Assembly: GCA_002355455.1 (NCBI GenBank)
Contig: AP017375.1
Coordinates: 3,286,001 to 3,350,000, forward strand
From: Stanieria sp. NIES-3757
Lineage (GTDB): Bacteria > Cyanobacteriota > Cyanobacteriia > Cyanobacteriales > Xenococcaceae
Length of the DNA stretch: 64,000 nucleotides
Direction: 5' to 3'
Part shown: positions 52,943 to 62,165 of the stretch, one piece after another
Position numbering within the stretch: position 1 is the first letter of the stretch
Layout: every line of letters starts with the position of its first letter
Translations under genes and position numbers: made by a program
The notes under the pieces: generated by a model
The model's database searches: none
The model's input: the letters and a program-made list of their open reading frames with translations, nothing else
Told to the model about the DNA's origin: nothing

Positions 52943-53365
52943 TTAGAGCATAATCAAATTCAAAGCAATTTCTTTTACTTTTTGCACATCAATGATTTGG
53001 GTTAACTCATCGCGATCGTGCCTACCCTCAAACGCTTCTAATGCTGCCCTTTCGATCGCAGCTTCAAATGCTTCATCAATAGTTTCCATTAATTCCTCTT
53101 CGCTGGCATAATAACCACCAGATTTGCGTCGTTTATTAGTTCTTTTAATTTCTCTAACAGAGTTATTAATCGAAACATCCCACGATCGCGTAGTACGCTT
53201 TTCAGCTTGTTGTTTAATTAAATGAACTAAGAGGATAACTGCATAGCTATAAATTTTGTTGAGTTTATCCTCTTTGGACATCTCCTCCAATTCACCTACA
53301 AGTTCTAAAGCTTTGATGTAATCTTTTTCTTCGATGTATTTTCTTAAAGCAATCAATTCTTCCAT
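52943..53365 (-). CDS. DUF29-type helical protein
   Basis: 140 residues from ATG 53365 (MEELIALRKYIEEKDY), preferred over an upstream TTG whose extension is a hydrophobic stretch not seen in relatives. Blocks ALELVGELEEMSKEDKLNKI, LLVHLIKQQAEKRTTRSWDVSI and KSGGYYASEEELME fit the larger DUF29 group abundant in cyanobacteria. The function is unknown. Confidence 0.65.
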   Translation of the reverse strand: MEELIALRKYIEEKDYIKALELVGELEEMSKEDKLNKIYSYAVILLVHLIKQQAEKRTTRSWDVSINNSVREIKRTNKRRKSGGYYASEEELMETIDEAFEAAIERAALEAFEGRHDRDELTQIIDVQKVKEIALNLIML

Positions 53366-53518
53366 CGTTAAATTTTTTTTCTCTACCTCAATTTTGCACC
53401 AATATAAAAACAACCAAAAAATAAATTTCCTGGCTAACAGCAAAAGTTTTTTTTAATAGACTTTTTATGTAAGCCTGAAACTTGAGTTCCAGGCAGTTAG
53501 GCGAAGTACAAAATTTGA

Positions 53519-53540
53519 GTCTACATTTTTTAATGTAGAT
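53519..53540. terminator. Stem-loop between DUF29-like gene and desC
   Basis: TCTACATT (53519-53526 region) pairs with AATGTAGA across a short T loop. It lies just past the desC stop on the minus strand; CCTG...CAGG near 53474-53493 forms a further hairpin on the way to the next gene. Confidence 0.5.
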
Positions 53541-53551
53541 GAAGAGAAAAA

Positions 53552-54400
53552 TTAGGTGGTTTGAACTGGTGGCATCACTACTTTTTTAGCTAAACCGACT
53601 AGCTTCAGCACCCAAATCGCCCACCAAGTCGGGTCATATTCCCACCAACGCCAACCAGCTTTTGCTACGTTGGGATGAGCATGGTGATTGTTGTGCCAAC
53701 CTTCCCCATAGGTTAAAATCGCTGCCCACCAAAGATTGCGGGAGTTATCATTGACTTCAAAGGTTCGATATCCCCAAACGTGAGTTACCGAGTTAATGAA
53801 CCAGGTGCTATGCCAGAGTAACACGGCTCTCAAACACATACCGTAGATGACAAATGACCAACCACCGATCGCGTAGAGTAGTAATCCTAGAGGAATTTGG
53901 AAGAGAAGAAAGTAGCGATCGAGCCAACGGTAAACGGGATCTCTTGCTAAGTCGGGAGCATATCTCTGATAGCGATCGTACTCGAAAAATTCTGGACGGG
54001 GATATAACATCCACAGCATGTGACTCCACCAAAAACCTCGTTGAGCGGAATAAGGATCTTTTTCGGTATCTTCTGTATAAGCGTGGTGTAAACGATGTCC
54101 AGCTACCCAAAAAATCGGCCCTCCTTGTAATGCCAAGACTCCGATCAAGGCGAGGGTATATTCCAGCCATTTAGGAATTTCTAAACTGCGATGGCTTAAA
54201 AGTCGATGATAGCCCAAACAAATACCAATACTGCCAAAGAGCCAATGAAGAAGTATGGTTACGCCTAAAGCACTCCAAGAGAAAAACCAAGGTGTTAGCA
54301 ATACTGATAGATGAACGATCGCAAAAAAGATCAAACTAATCCAATTGAGTTTTAAGGGTTCTTGACTCCCATTTTCAGGGGAAACAGATGTAAATGTCAT
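53552..54400 (-). CDS. desC: Delta-9-type acyl desaturase
   Basis: This integral-membrane fatty-acid desaturase introduces the first double bond into membrane lipids. Three His boxes are intact: HRLLSHR, AGHRLHHAY and HNNHHAH. About four membrane helices and the pattern WWSHMLWMLYPRPEFF are typical of DesC. The ATG at 54400 was preferred; a GTG at 54418 adds six residues. An inverted repeat (54437-54478) lies in its leader and may regulate it. Confidence 0.92.
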   Translation of the reverse strand: MTFTSVSPENGSQEPLKLNWISLIFFAIVHLSVLLTPWFFSWSALGVTILLHWLFGSIGICLGYHRLLSHRSLEIPKWLEYTLALIGVLALQGGPIFWVAGHRLHHAYTEDTEKDPYSAQRGFWWSHMLWMLYPRPEFFEYDRYQRYAPDLARDPVYRWLDRYFLLFQIPLGLLLYAIGGWSFVIYGMCLRAVLLWHSTWFINSVTHVWGYRTFEVNDNSRNLWWAAILTYGEGWHNNHHAHPNVAKAGWRWWEYDPTWWAIWVLKLVGLAKKVVMPPVQTT

Positions 54401-54436
54401 AAAATTTTTCTCAACCACAAGTTAACTTAAAAACTT

Positions 54437-54478
54437 ATTCGCTATTAAGTTATTTCACTATACAGCCATATAGCGAAT
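54437..54478. promoter_or_regulatory. 9-bp inverted repeat in the desC leader
   Basis: ATTCGCTAT (54437-54445) and ATAGCGAAT (54470-54478) are perfect inverted repeats. desC genes are often cold-induced, so an operator or RNA stem in the leader is plausible. Confidence 0.4.
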
Positions 54479-54642
54479 CAAGCAAAATTTTATTTTTTCG
54501 GTGCGATCGCTTGATTGTAGAGATGATTGAAAGTAAACGCGATCGCTTGATTAATTTGAGTTGTTCACTCACCACCGCTAATATTGATATTTCTCAGTTA
54601 AATAAGTTACGTAATCCTCTTTAGCATCTAACTCTTCTGTAG

Positions 54643-54801
54643 CTATCGAAATTTTGGCAACCTCTCGCAACCGAGATAGATTTGCCCGTTTCGTTGAGTT
54701 GTTAATCTGATATGACTACCTGTCTGGCGAGTGACTTGATAGTCAAGGAGTGAAAGAGCCTTAATTAAATCTTTACCTCATATATCTCGTGGTAACTTCA
54801 C
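54643..54801 (-). pseudogene. Broken HicA-type toxin
   Basis: Reading from GTG 54801: KLPRDI, then an in-frame TGA (54778-54780), then GKDLIKALSLLDYQVTRQTGSHIRLTTQRNG. This is the HicA/YcfA double-stranded-RNA-binding-like fold with the catalytic His in GSHIRL, but with an internal stop and a scrambled C-terminus (normal length about 75 residues). The following short frame (KISIATEELDAKEDYVTYL) belongs to an unrelated remnant. Confidence 0.7.
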
Positions 54802-54884
54802 GAAGCAATAACCTCATCGCGAACAATATGTAAGCGAATTATTTTGGGTTTTTCTTCAGCTTCAAAATGAGGCGTTGGTGAATG
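54798..54884 (-). pseudogene. HicB-like antitoxin remnant (3' end)
   Basis: The C-terminus ...HFEAEEKPKIIRLHIVRDEVIAS ends at TGA 54798-54800, overlapping the HicA GTG. Small HicB-like antitoxins preceding HicA in cyanobacteria end with just such a KLIRLHFVRDEVIA motif. The N-terminal half is missing, so the whole module is dead. Confidence 0.6.
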
Positions 54885-55084
54885 AAGGTATGATAAAGGA
54901 AGACAAGAGAGCGCTAAAAGTCTGGGAATTTTTCGACATAGCGAACAGGGACATCCCAAAATTTAAGATAATGGATTAACAACCGAATCGAATGTTCTAA
55001 CATGACTTTCGATTTGGAATAACAAAGAGTTTTTCGGTGTAGTCGAGCCAGATAATACCTGAGACGAGTATTTTCCCCTTCAAC

Positions 55085-55141
55085 CTGCGGAAGGCAGGCG
55101 GACGGCGCACAGCTTGAGGCGACCTCAAGCTTGCGTACCGC
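55085..55141. repeat. 57-nt palindromic repeat inserted in the IS1 transposase
   Basis: It lies exactly between the Arg and Val codons of the IS1 motif YMTR|VEGEN. On the minus strand it begins GCGGTACGCAAGCTTGAGG and contains an AAGCTTGAGG-TCGC-CTCAAGCT-type hairpin. Its length is a multiple of three, so the frame is kept, adding 19 residues. Confidence 0.8.
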
Positions 55142-55352
55142 TCTTGTCATATAAGTTTTACTAACAATTTGATTGCCGTCAGGAGATAAAGTTCGGGTAA
55201 ACTGTCCAACCATCTGTAACATAAAAACAACATGCCCATTGACTAACCACATTTCACATTAAATGTTTCCGCACTATGGTCTCCGATTATCCACCCTAAA
55301 ATACCCTGTTTAAAGTGATCTACCGCTGTCCAAATCCAAAACTTGTTTTGTC

Positions 55353-55399
55353 TTGGTGCGCGTTCCCTTGCGGAGGTTTCCTCCGCGGGGTCGCACCGC
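55353..55399. repeat. 47-nt palindromic repeat inserted in the IS1 transposase
   Basis: It contains the hairpin GCGGAGG-TTT-CCTCCGC and ends GCGGTGCG on the minus strand, matching the start of the 57-nt repeat (GCGGTACG). It interrupts the sequence between FIGSK and the NKFWIW block and shifts the frame. Confidence 0.8.
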
Positions 55400-55889
55400 T
55401 TTTTGAACCGATAAATGTTTCCAATTCGTCTAGTTCTCCCACTTCGGGGATTGTTGCTGGATTGTAGGCATCAGGTAGAATTTCTCCTACTTGTTTGATC
55501 CAATTGATGATTGTCGTGTGATGTATTCCCTTAACTCTTGCTATTGCTCTGAACCCCATTCCATTGACATACATTTTTAGGCACTCACGCTTGAATTCAT
55601 CGCTATAACCTTTCTGTCTTTGATAACAGTCGAGAAATTGTCGATCACATTCAACACAGAGATAATTTTGTTTTCCTTTCTTAATTCCATTTTTATTGAT
55701 GTGAGTAGATTTACATTCAGGACATTGCATCAGATTGATCAAAGAATAAATTGGCTGAAATTGGCGATCGCTTATTTAGTCAATCATACTCTGATTCACC
55801 AACGCTTCCTGAAGTAGATAGCAAACACCTTGGTTTTAGTAGACTTGATTTTTAGAGATTAAAGAGTAATAATTAAACGCGATGCGATC

Positions 55890-56413
55890 GCTGACTCTCA
55901 ATCCGTTAAGACAACGGAAAAAAGCGCACCACCCGCGCTGAGGTTACCTCAGCGTAAGGACGGAGCAAGCAGGGGGCGGTCTGTGGCTTTGATGGTGGCA
56001 AAAAAGTTAAAGGACGTAAACGGCATATAGTAGTAGATTCTCAAGGACTACTAATTGGAGTCTTAGTGACTGAAGCCAATGGCTCAGAGCGACTTGGGGC
56101 AGTTGTTGTTTTGCATGAAGCAGTTGAGAAATTAAGCAAATTAAAAGTAGTTTGGGTAGACCAAGATTATTCAGGAGAAAATTTTGCTCGCGCAGTCAAA
56201 CAAGTTTGTAGTGATTCAGTTCAAGTAGAAGTGATCGAAAGACAATCAAAGAATTTTGAAATTTTACCTAAGCGATGGATTGTGGAAAGAACCTTCGGTT
56301 GGTTAAATCGTTTTAGACGCTTAAGCAAAGACTATGAACTAGATACAGATATGAGTACAGCGATGATATACGGTTCATTGATTCGCCTAATGACACGAAG
56401 ATTCACAGCTTAA
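55890..56413 (+). pseudogene. IS5-family transposase remnant
   Basis: ADSQSVKTTEK (55890-55922) is the first-Asp motif of IS5-type transposases. After the palindromic repeat comes CGFDGGKKVKGRKRHIVVDSQG (from 55982), then the second Asp (VWVDQDYSG) and the final ILPKRWIVERTFGWLNRFRRL with the catalytic Glu. The N-terminal part is missing, and the repeat breaks the frame. Confidence 0.85.
55924..55980. repeat. Palindromic repeat inserted in the IS5 transposase
   Basis: The hairpin GCTGAGG-TTA-CCTCAGC lies between GCGCACC and GCGGT ends that resemble those of the IS1-borne repeats in reverse. It sits inside the conserved stretch TTE..GG..CGFDGGKK. Confidence 0.75.
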
Positions 56414-56633
56414 TCTTTTGTTTACAAATTAGCTCTTAATGATCTAGGTTTTTAACTTGGATATCCATTCGGGGGTTATTTTAACTCTTCATTTTAATAC
56501 CCTACCTTTATTCCTCAACCTGCGAAATCCCCGTTCTAAGTTACCGACAAATTTAGAACTCTCTTCTACATTTTAAAATTTCTAGAGTTTTTGTAATAAT
56601 AAATCTTGGAAACATTAAGCAAAAATTAAAATT

Positions 56634-58283
56634 TTGCAGAAGCAACTTTTTTTACTAATTATAGGAACTCTTGCCTCAGTGGGAAGTTTTGTGCCAGCTC
56701 AAGCAGCACAAACGATTAACTTTCTCACTCCTAGTCCCCTTAAGTTTTCCCTGAGTATCAGTTCCTTAGAAATCTTCGCCGCTGATGGAAAAGTCGATCG
56801 AAGCTTAGCCGACTATATGAGGTTTGCTAGGGCAAATGAGGAGGAAAAAGAACGATTTCGAGAGGTCCTGCTAAAAAGAGCTGAGATCGATCCTATTTTG
56901 TTTTCCCGCTTGTTGAGAACCGAGATGGGCGAAGATATGCTTAGTCGCTGGGGTCAGCATATTGCTATTCAGGGGGGGAGAAATGGCAAATATGCTTTAC
57001 GCGGAGCATTAATTAAATCTGCCTTTGATGATAATGGATTGAGTCTAATCAATATCCTTCGCCATCTTCCAACAAATATTGAGATCGATCTGCGACGAGC
57101 TTTGTCTTTAGCGAATAGAGTAGATTTAATCATTACAGCTACCAACTTCTTTCACGATGAAATATTCCGATTAGCTCAACAAGAAGTAGTTAATGCTTCC
57201 CCCGTGGACTTCACAAAACTTCCTGATTTGCGTCTACCAGGAGAATTAGGAGTAGAAAAGAAACGATGGAGACTGAGAGATTCCAGTCGAGATCGCAACT
57301 TTGAGGTCGACCTTTATCAACCAAAAAAATGGCGCGCTGGGCAAACCCCGGTGGTCATCATTTCTCACGGTTTAAGCTCCTCACCGCAAAACTTTGCTGA
57401 TTATGCAGAACATCTGACCTCTTATGGTTATGTAGTGGCAGTCCCTCAACATCCTGGCAGTGACAGTCAACACCTTCAAGATCTTAAAGCCGGTCTTTCT
57501 CGTCAGATATTTCTCACCAGCGAATTCATTGACCGTCCTCAGGATATTAGTTACGTCATTGATGAATTAGTACGCCTCAATCAGAGATATTTTGCAGGAA
57601 AACTTGACCTAAATCGAGTAGCAGTAATTGGTCATTCTTTTGGCGGTTATACAGCTTTGGCGATCGCTGGAGCAACTATTGACTTTGACCATCTAAAAAA
57701 AGAATGTGAGCGCCACTTGAATTTATCGCTACTCTTACAATGTCGGGCATTGAGCTTGGAGTTAAAAGCAGACAACCTAAAAGATGAAAGGATTAAAGCG
57801 ATCGGTATTACTAATCCTTTAAAAAGTGCAATTTTTGGTCCTAGTGGATTAGCATCAGTTTCCCTGCCAGTATTTGTTCAAGCTGGAGTTTACGACCCGC
57901 TTACTCCTTTTGTTCTCGAACAAGTTCGGCCTTTCCCTTGGTTAAATACTCCCAATAAATATCTGAGTGTACAAGAAGGAGATATCCATGTGAACATCTC
58001 GAACCTAGATGCTGGTATTGGAAGTTTAATTGATTTTTTTGCCTATTTGTCTCTTCCTGAGTCAGCATTGCTCACGAGCTATAATCAAGCATTTTTATTG
58101 GCATTTTTAGAAGTACATCTACTGGACAATGAAGATTTTCTTCCTTTTATGCAATCGGCATATGCCGAATATCTTAGTCAAGGAAAAGAATTTAAAAATT
58201 TTTTAATTACCAATGCTTCCACCAAGAGTTTAGAAGAGGCGATTACTCGGTTTCTAGACCAACATCCTAGTTTTGATTTCTGA
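56634..58283 (+). CDS. Exported alpha/beta hydrolase with DUF1400-like N-terminus
   Basis: 549 residues from TTG 56634. A signal peptide (LIIGTLASVGSFVPAQAA) is followed by a helical DUF1400-like domain (about 25-190). The hydrolase part has VVIISHGLSSSP, GHSFGGYTALA (Ser near 335) and a C-terminal GDIHVNIS (His). Such proteins are typical exported cyanobacterial esterases of unknown substrate. It is closely similar in order to the first 530 residues of the 812-residue protein at 58364, with which it is convergent. Confidence 0.82.
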   Translation: MQKQLFLLIIGTLASVGSFVPAQAAQTINFLTPSPLKFSLSISSLEIFAADGKVDRSLADYMRFARANEEEKERFREVLLKRAEIDPILFSRLLRTEMGEDMLSRWGQHIAIQGGRNGKYALRGALIKSAFDDNGLSLINILRHLPTNIEIDLRRALSLANRVDLIITATNFFHDEIFRLAQQEVVNASPVDFTKLPDLRLPGELGVEKKRWRLRDSSRDRNFEVDLYQPKKWRAGQTPVVIISHGLSSSPQNFADYAEHLTSYGYVVAVPQHPGSDSQHLQDLKAGLSRQIFLTSEFIDRPQDISYVIDELVRLNQRYFAGKLDLNRVAVIGHSFGGYTALAIAGATIDFDHLKKECERHLNLSLLLQCRALSLELKADNLKDERIKAIGITNPLKSAIFGPSGLASVSLPVFVQAGVYDPLTPFVLEQVRPFPWLNTPNKYLSVQEGDIHVNISNLDAGIGSLIDFFAYLSLPESALLTSYNQAFLLAFLEVHLLDNEDFLPFMQSAYAEYLSQGKEFKNFLITNASTKSLEEAITRFLDQHPSFDF

Positions 58284-58363
58284 GAATTGATAACATCTAA
58301 TACCTGAACTTCCTGCTAAGAAAAATAATGAAAGCCTTCATTTAATGAAACGTACAATATATT

Positions 58364-60802
58364 TTAGTTTTTCTGCTTGTGGAAACAGTAATCTAGGTCA
58401 GAGACTGCTTGAGGAAAATATTCTCCTAACCATTTGTTTTGAATTTGTTTAGCTTGTTGGTTGATAAAAAGGTTAACTGTATTGTGCCATTGGCGATCGC
58501 CTTGAGTTAAAATCAGTCCATAGAAATCGCACGTTAAGGGTTCTTTTGGGACTAACTGATAATTGTTTGGTGGTAAATTCTGTTGCTCAATTGCTCCTCT
58601 GAGCAGAATATCATCACTAACAAACGTATCGATGCTGCCATTAGTAACTGCTTTGATTCCTTCGCTTCTTCCTGTTTGTCCTTGAAAATAAACTATTTCT
58701 GCTTCAGGATAAGTTGCTTGGATAAATTCAGCAGTGGTGGTGTTTTTAAGAACTCCGATCTTAACCCCTTCCAGACCTTTTGTAAGATTAAATTGAGCTA
58801 CATTCCCATTAGTCACTAAAAAACGAGTACCGCCGACAAAAAAAGGATTGGAAAAGCTAATATCTTCTCGCTCTTTGCTGATGGTATTGGGGCCACATTC
58901 GAGATGAACTGTATGGTTGCGAACAAGTTCAAAACGATTTTCTAGATTAGAAGGTAATTTTATAACCTCGATGCCAGAGGTAAGATTAAGTTTTTGAGTT
59001 AAATAATTTCCGAAAGAATCGGCAAAATCTACACAAAAACCAGTCCATAAAGCTTGTTTACTGTCGAGATAGCCAAAAGGAGCAGCATCACTTCTAATAG
59101 CTACTTTTAGGGTTCCAGTTTTCTTAATATCAGCTAAAGCATTTTCTGCTTGAGTAGCAGAGAGAGCAACTATTGATTCGGGAATAGGCGCATTAGGAGG
59201 TTTACTACCATAGGCTTGTTCTAGTTGGGCTGGTGTCAAAGATTTAATTACGTGCAAAGGTAATTCTTTTTTACTAATAGTTTTACTATAAGCATCAGTG
59301 AGATAGGGTTGATAATTTTTTTGACCGCGTAAATAAACGTCAAAAAAAGCCACACTTAAGGCTTTAAGGTAGCTTTTACCCAAGTCTAGACTATGAGTTC
59401 CTCCAACTACCGTACCTAAATACTTATTGTGATTTTTTAACCACAGAAAAGGATGCACTTGTTCCTGAATGAAAGGAGCAGTGAGGTCTTTACTTCCTGC
59501 CCAAATCATGGTGGGAATAGCTATTTTTCCCATTCCCTCTGGCCCTAAAATGGAACTGGTCACAGGATTAACTGCTATTACTGCTTTGATCCGAGGATCT
59601 CGAAGATTGTATTCTACTGGAGGTAAATAACTAGCACGACACTGTAGCAACATTGAAACGTTGAGAGTGGGTCGATTTTGCTGACATACTTGCTTAATTC
59701 TTTCTTGGTTAAGAGTTGCACCAGAGGCTAATAAGGCAGTGGTACCACCAAAGGAGTGACCCATAATACCTACCTCTTGCCAATTAATAAGTTGCTTGAA
59801 CTCTGAATTATTTTCGATAGCGTTGAGGAGAGAGGTGATTTCTTGGGGACGACTATAAAACTCCGAGGGACTAACATCAACGTTTAGTTCTCCCCGTAAA
59901 AAAGTTTCTTTGTATTTGCGATTACTACCAATGTGTTCGGGAACGAGAACGATGTAACCATAAGAAGCTAAATGTTCTGCTAAATCGTCAAAATCGGAGC
60001 GTTCTGAAGTAAAACCATGAGAAATTACTACTAGAGGTGCTGGTTGCAATAGACCTTCAGGTAGATAGATATCTGCATCAATATTATAAGAATTAGCAAA
60101 ACCTAATGAGGTCTGACGAACCCGCTCAATCTTAAAGGTAATCGTTGTTTGCTTAACAGGATAGGTTCCTGGCTGACGTAAATTTGGTAACTGCCCAAAA
60201 TCGATCTTTGGTTGGGGGGTAACTTCTCGGTTTGCTTCAGACGCGATCGCTTTAACAGTAGTTTTATTATAAGCTAAAAAATTGGCTGTCTCTTTGATCA
60301 GGGAGAAAAGCAACTTAGTATTAATTTGAATCTCCTGAGTGGGAAAATGACGCATCACATTGATGGCAGTTAAACCCTTTGAATCGACTGCTGCTAAAAT
60401 GAGAGCCGAGCGAATTGCAAAAAGACCGTTACTATTTGGGTGAGTATAAATTACTTCTCCTATCTCCTTAAGAAACTTTTCTCCCATTGGCATATTAGTG
60501 AGCCGATAGACCAGAATAGGATTGACATCAAGCTTTTGTTGTAATGCCTGACGCAATTGAGTCACAGTTTGCTGGTCTAGACGACTGGTATATAGTTTAA
60601 GGTCGCTAGCTATTTCGCCTTCTTTGGCAAATAATTCTAAAGAATCAATCGATACATGAAACTCACCCAAAACAGGAAGTGAAAAACTAATTCTTTCTGC
60701 TCCTAAAATAGGTTTGGGTTTTATTGATAGTGATATTAGGGCTAAACTGGTGAATAGACATGTATAAATTATTTTTAATCTTTTTTTGTTGCTCTCATTC
60801 AC
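58364..60802 (-). CDS. Fusion of exported alpha/beta hydrolase and periplasmic solute-binding domain
   Basis: 812 residues. Order: signal sequence (about 1-35), DUF1400-like domain (40-190), alpha/beta hydrolase with VVISHGFTSE, GHSFGGTTALL (Ser350) and GTHSLD, then from about residue 560 a family-3 solute-binding domain (GTLKVAIRSDAAPFGYLD, ECGPNTISKERE, GVKIGVLKNTTTAEF). The binding domain has the amino-acid-type pattern IS.ERE...FS.PFF. The two enzymes may hydrolyse a polymer or lipid and bind the released small molecule, or the binding domain may sense it. The frame is continuous. Confidence 0.88.
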   Translation of the reverse strand: MNESNKKRLKIIYTCLFTSLALISLSIKPKPILGAERISFSLPVLGEFHVSIDSLELFAKEGEIASDLKLYTSRLDQQTVTQLRQALQQKLDVNPILVYRLTNMPMGEKFLKEIGEVIYTHPNSNGLFAIRSALILAAVDSKGLTAINVMRHFPTQEIQINTKLLFSLIKETANFLAYNKTTVKAIASEANREVTPQPKIDFGQLPNLRQPGTYPVKQTTITFKIERVRQTSLGFANSYNIDADIYLPEGLLQPAPLVVISHGFTSERSDFDDLAEHLASYGYIVLVPEHIGSNRKYKETFLRGELNVDVSPSEFYSRPQEITSLLNAIENNSEFKQLINWQEVGIMGHSFGGTTALLASGATLNQERIKQVCQQNRPTLNVSMLLQCRASYLPPVEYNLRDPRIKAVIAVNPVTSSILGPEGMGKIAIPTMIWAGSKDLTAPFIQEQVHPFLWLKNHNKYLGTVVGGTHSLDLGKSYLKALSVAFFDVYLRGQKNYQPYLTDAYSKTISKKELPLHVIKSLTPAQLEQAYGSKPPNAPIPESIVALSATQAENALADIKKTGTLKVAIRSDAAPFGYLDSKQALWTGFCVDFADSFGNYLTQKLNLTSGIEVIKLPSNLENRFELVRNHTVHLECGPNTISKEREDISFSNPFFVGGTRFLVTNGNVAQFNLTKGLEGVKIGVLKNTTTAEFIQATYPEAEIVYFQGQTGRSEGIKAVTNGSIDTFVSDDILLRGAIEQQNLPPNNYQLVPKEPLTCDFYGLILTQGDRQWHNTVNLFINQQAKQIQNKWLGEYFPQAVSDLDYCFHKQKN

Positions 60803-60893
60803 ATTAAATTGCTTCAGCTTTAGTAGATATAATTTAACTGGTTGTTAAGGCAAGCTCAAAAATTAAACTGATAATAAACTATCAAACAATTAA

Positions 60894-61430
60894 TCACTTA
60901 AGCTCTGGTCCGATGTCAATTACGTTATTAGTTTGACCTGGCTGAAAATTAATCAATCTACCTGTACTTATTGTTAATTCTTGTTGAAATTCAGGTGCAT
61001 CGGAACGATTAACATTGAGGATTGTTGCGGTTTCTTCTCCCGCCGTATCTTTGTATTTGATAATATATTGTTGATAATCCCGGTCTGGTACTAAAATCTT
61101 CCCAACTAGATTGATTGGGCCAAGTAGGGTTTGACTGACGATGCTACTAGAGTCGGAAAGCAATTTTTCAGCATATTTTCCTGAAGCAATTTCTTCAATA
61201 CTTTGACCTGCAATAGTTTGATTATTATCCTGATATTTTTCTTGTTTAAAGTTAATTACTAACTTTTTTTGCTGGAAATTAACTTGACAGGATTTAAAAT
61301 TTTGCTCTTCTTTTTCCTTATTAATGTAAAGACACTTACCTTCGTAGGGTTTTTCTCTAGCTATAGCACTAGATAACCAAGCAGGAACACTAAAAGCGAT
61401 CGCTAAAAAAAAGAATAAGGGTTTGTTCAT
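60894..61430 (-). CDS. Exported hypothetical protein (178 aa)
   Basis: A signal peptide (LFFFLAIAFSVPAWLSSAIA) precedes a small beta-rich mature protein with a Cys pair (GKCLYINKEKEEQNFKSCQV). No domain is recognised. It lies 91 bases upstream of the hydrolase fusion on the same strand, so the two may share a transcript. Confidence 0.7.
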   Translation of the reverse strand: MNKPLFFFLAIAFSVPAWLSSAIAREKPYEGKCLYINKEKEEQNFKSCQVNFQQKKLVINFKQEKYQDNNQTIAGQSIEEIASGKYAEKLLSDSSSIVSQTLLGPINLVGKILVPDRDYQQYIIKYKDTAGEETATILNVNRSDAPEFQQELTISTGRLINFQPGQTNNVIDIGPELK

Positions 61431-61515
61431 TTTCCGAGTTATTCAGATAATTTTATAAGTTATCATTAGAGGTTAGGGGTTATCCATTTTGACTAAGTAA
61501 CTCTGAAGAAATTGA

Positions 61516-61656
61516 CTATGGTTCAAAGCTCGATCTAGTCTGTTGATTTTGCGCTGGAGTAGTAGCTTTTGCTTCAGGATTAGAATTGCTACACCCTTTA
61601 GTAATATTAGCAATCAGAGCTATTCCCAATAACTTGTGAGGAATTGAAATATTCAC
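61516..61656 (-). CDS. Possible small lipoprotein (46 aa)
   Basis: GTG 61656 opens a signal-like sequence (KLLGIALIANITKGC) followed by a Ser/Asn/Thr-rich tail. The Cys could be a lipobox residue, but TKGC is a weak match to the usual LAGC and there is no clear ribosome site, so the call is tentative. Confidence 0.35.
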   Translation of the reverse strand: MNISIPHKLLGIALIANITKGCSNSNPEAKATTPAQNQQTRSSFEP

Positions 61657-62165
61657 TGTTGCTTACAAATTGACTGAATTTATATAAAAACAGAAAAGTA
61701 CTATTGCGATCGAGTCTTTCTCTTCATATCAAAAAAATATCATTCATTAAAATAAGTAATTCGTAATTTTTTGTTAAAAAAAGTACTTTTGTAGCTAAGA
61801 AATGAAGTATTGATTCTATTTAATTGGCTCGATAGTTTTTATAGTTATAAATCAATTAAATAAAATTTTTAGCTTTTCTTTTAAGGTAAGGTTATATTAT
61901 TAAAGCTGATATAAATTAGTTAGAAATCAAATTGAAACAAGAGTTTAATTATAGCAGTTTATTTGTTTTTAGTTGTTAAATTTAGATAAATTTAGGGAAA
62001 GCATTGAGAATTTTAGCGAGACAATGATATTTGCTATTAAAATTTACAGCAACAAAACTAAACAATATGTAGCCAATTAAACATAAGATTGCAGGTTACA
62101 ACCGATAATTACATTTCGTCGCTTTGGGATTTAATATTTTCATTTTTTCAATATGGAGAGTAAAC
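61657..62165. other. AT-rich intergenic region
   Basis: About 500 bases of very AT-rich DNA without an open frame or strong repeat, between divergent exported-protein genes. It presumably contains their promoters. Confidence 0.4.

Larger units (their letters stand above)
54914..55742 (-). pseudogene. IS1-family transposase, interrupted
   Basis: The N-terminal part (55320-55742) has the InsA-type zinc finger CPECKSTHINKNG and an HTH. The catalytic part is found further down in shifted frames: NKFWIWTAVDHF and, after a stop, SKTYMTRA then VEGENTRLRYYLARLHRKTLCYSKS, the canonical IS1 end. Two palindromic repeats have inserted into it: one of 47 bases at 55353-55399 that shifts the frame and one of 57 bases at 55085-55141 that is in frame. 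The gene cannot make a functional enzyme without frameshifts. Confidence 0.85.

Noticed and set aside
53808-54174. Long overlapping frames on both strands inside desC
   Set aside because: The three His boxes establish the desC frame; the others are shadows of it.
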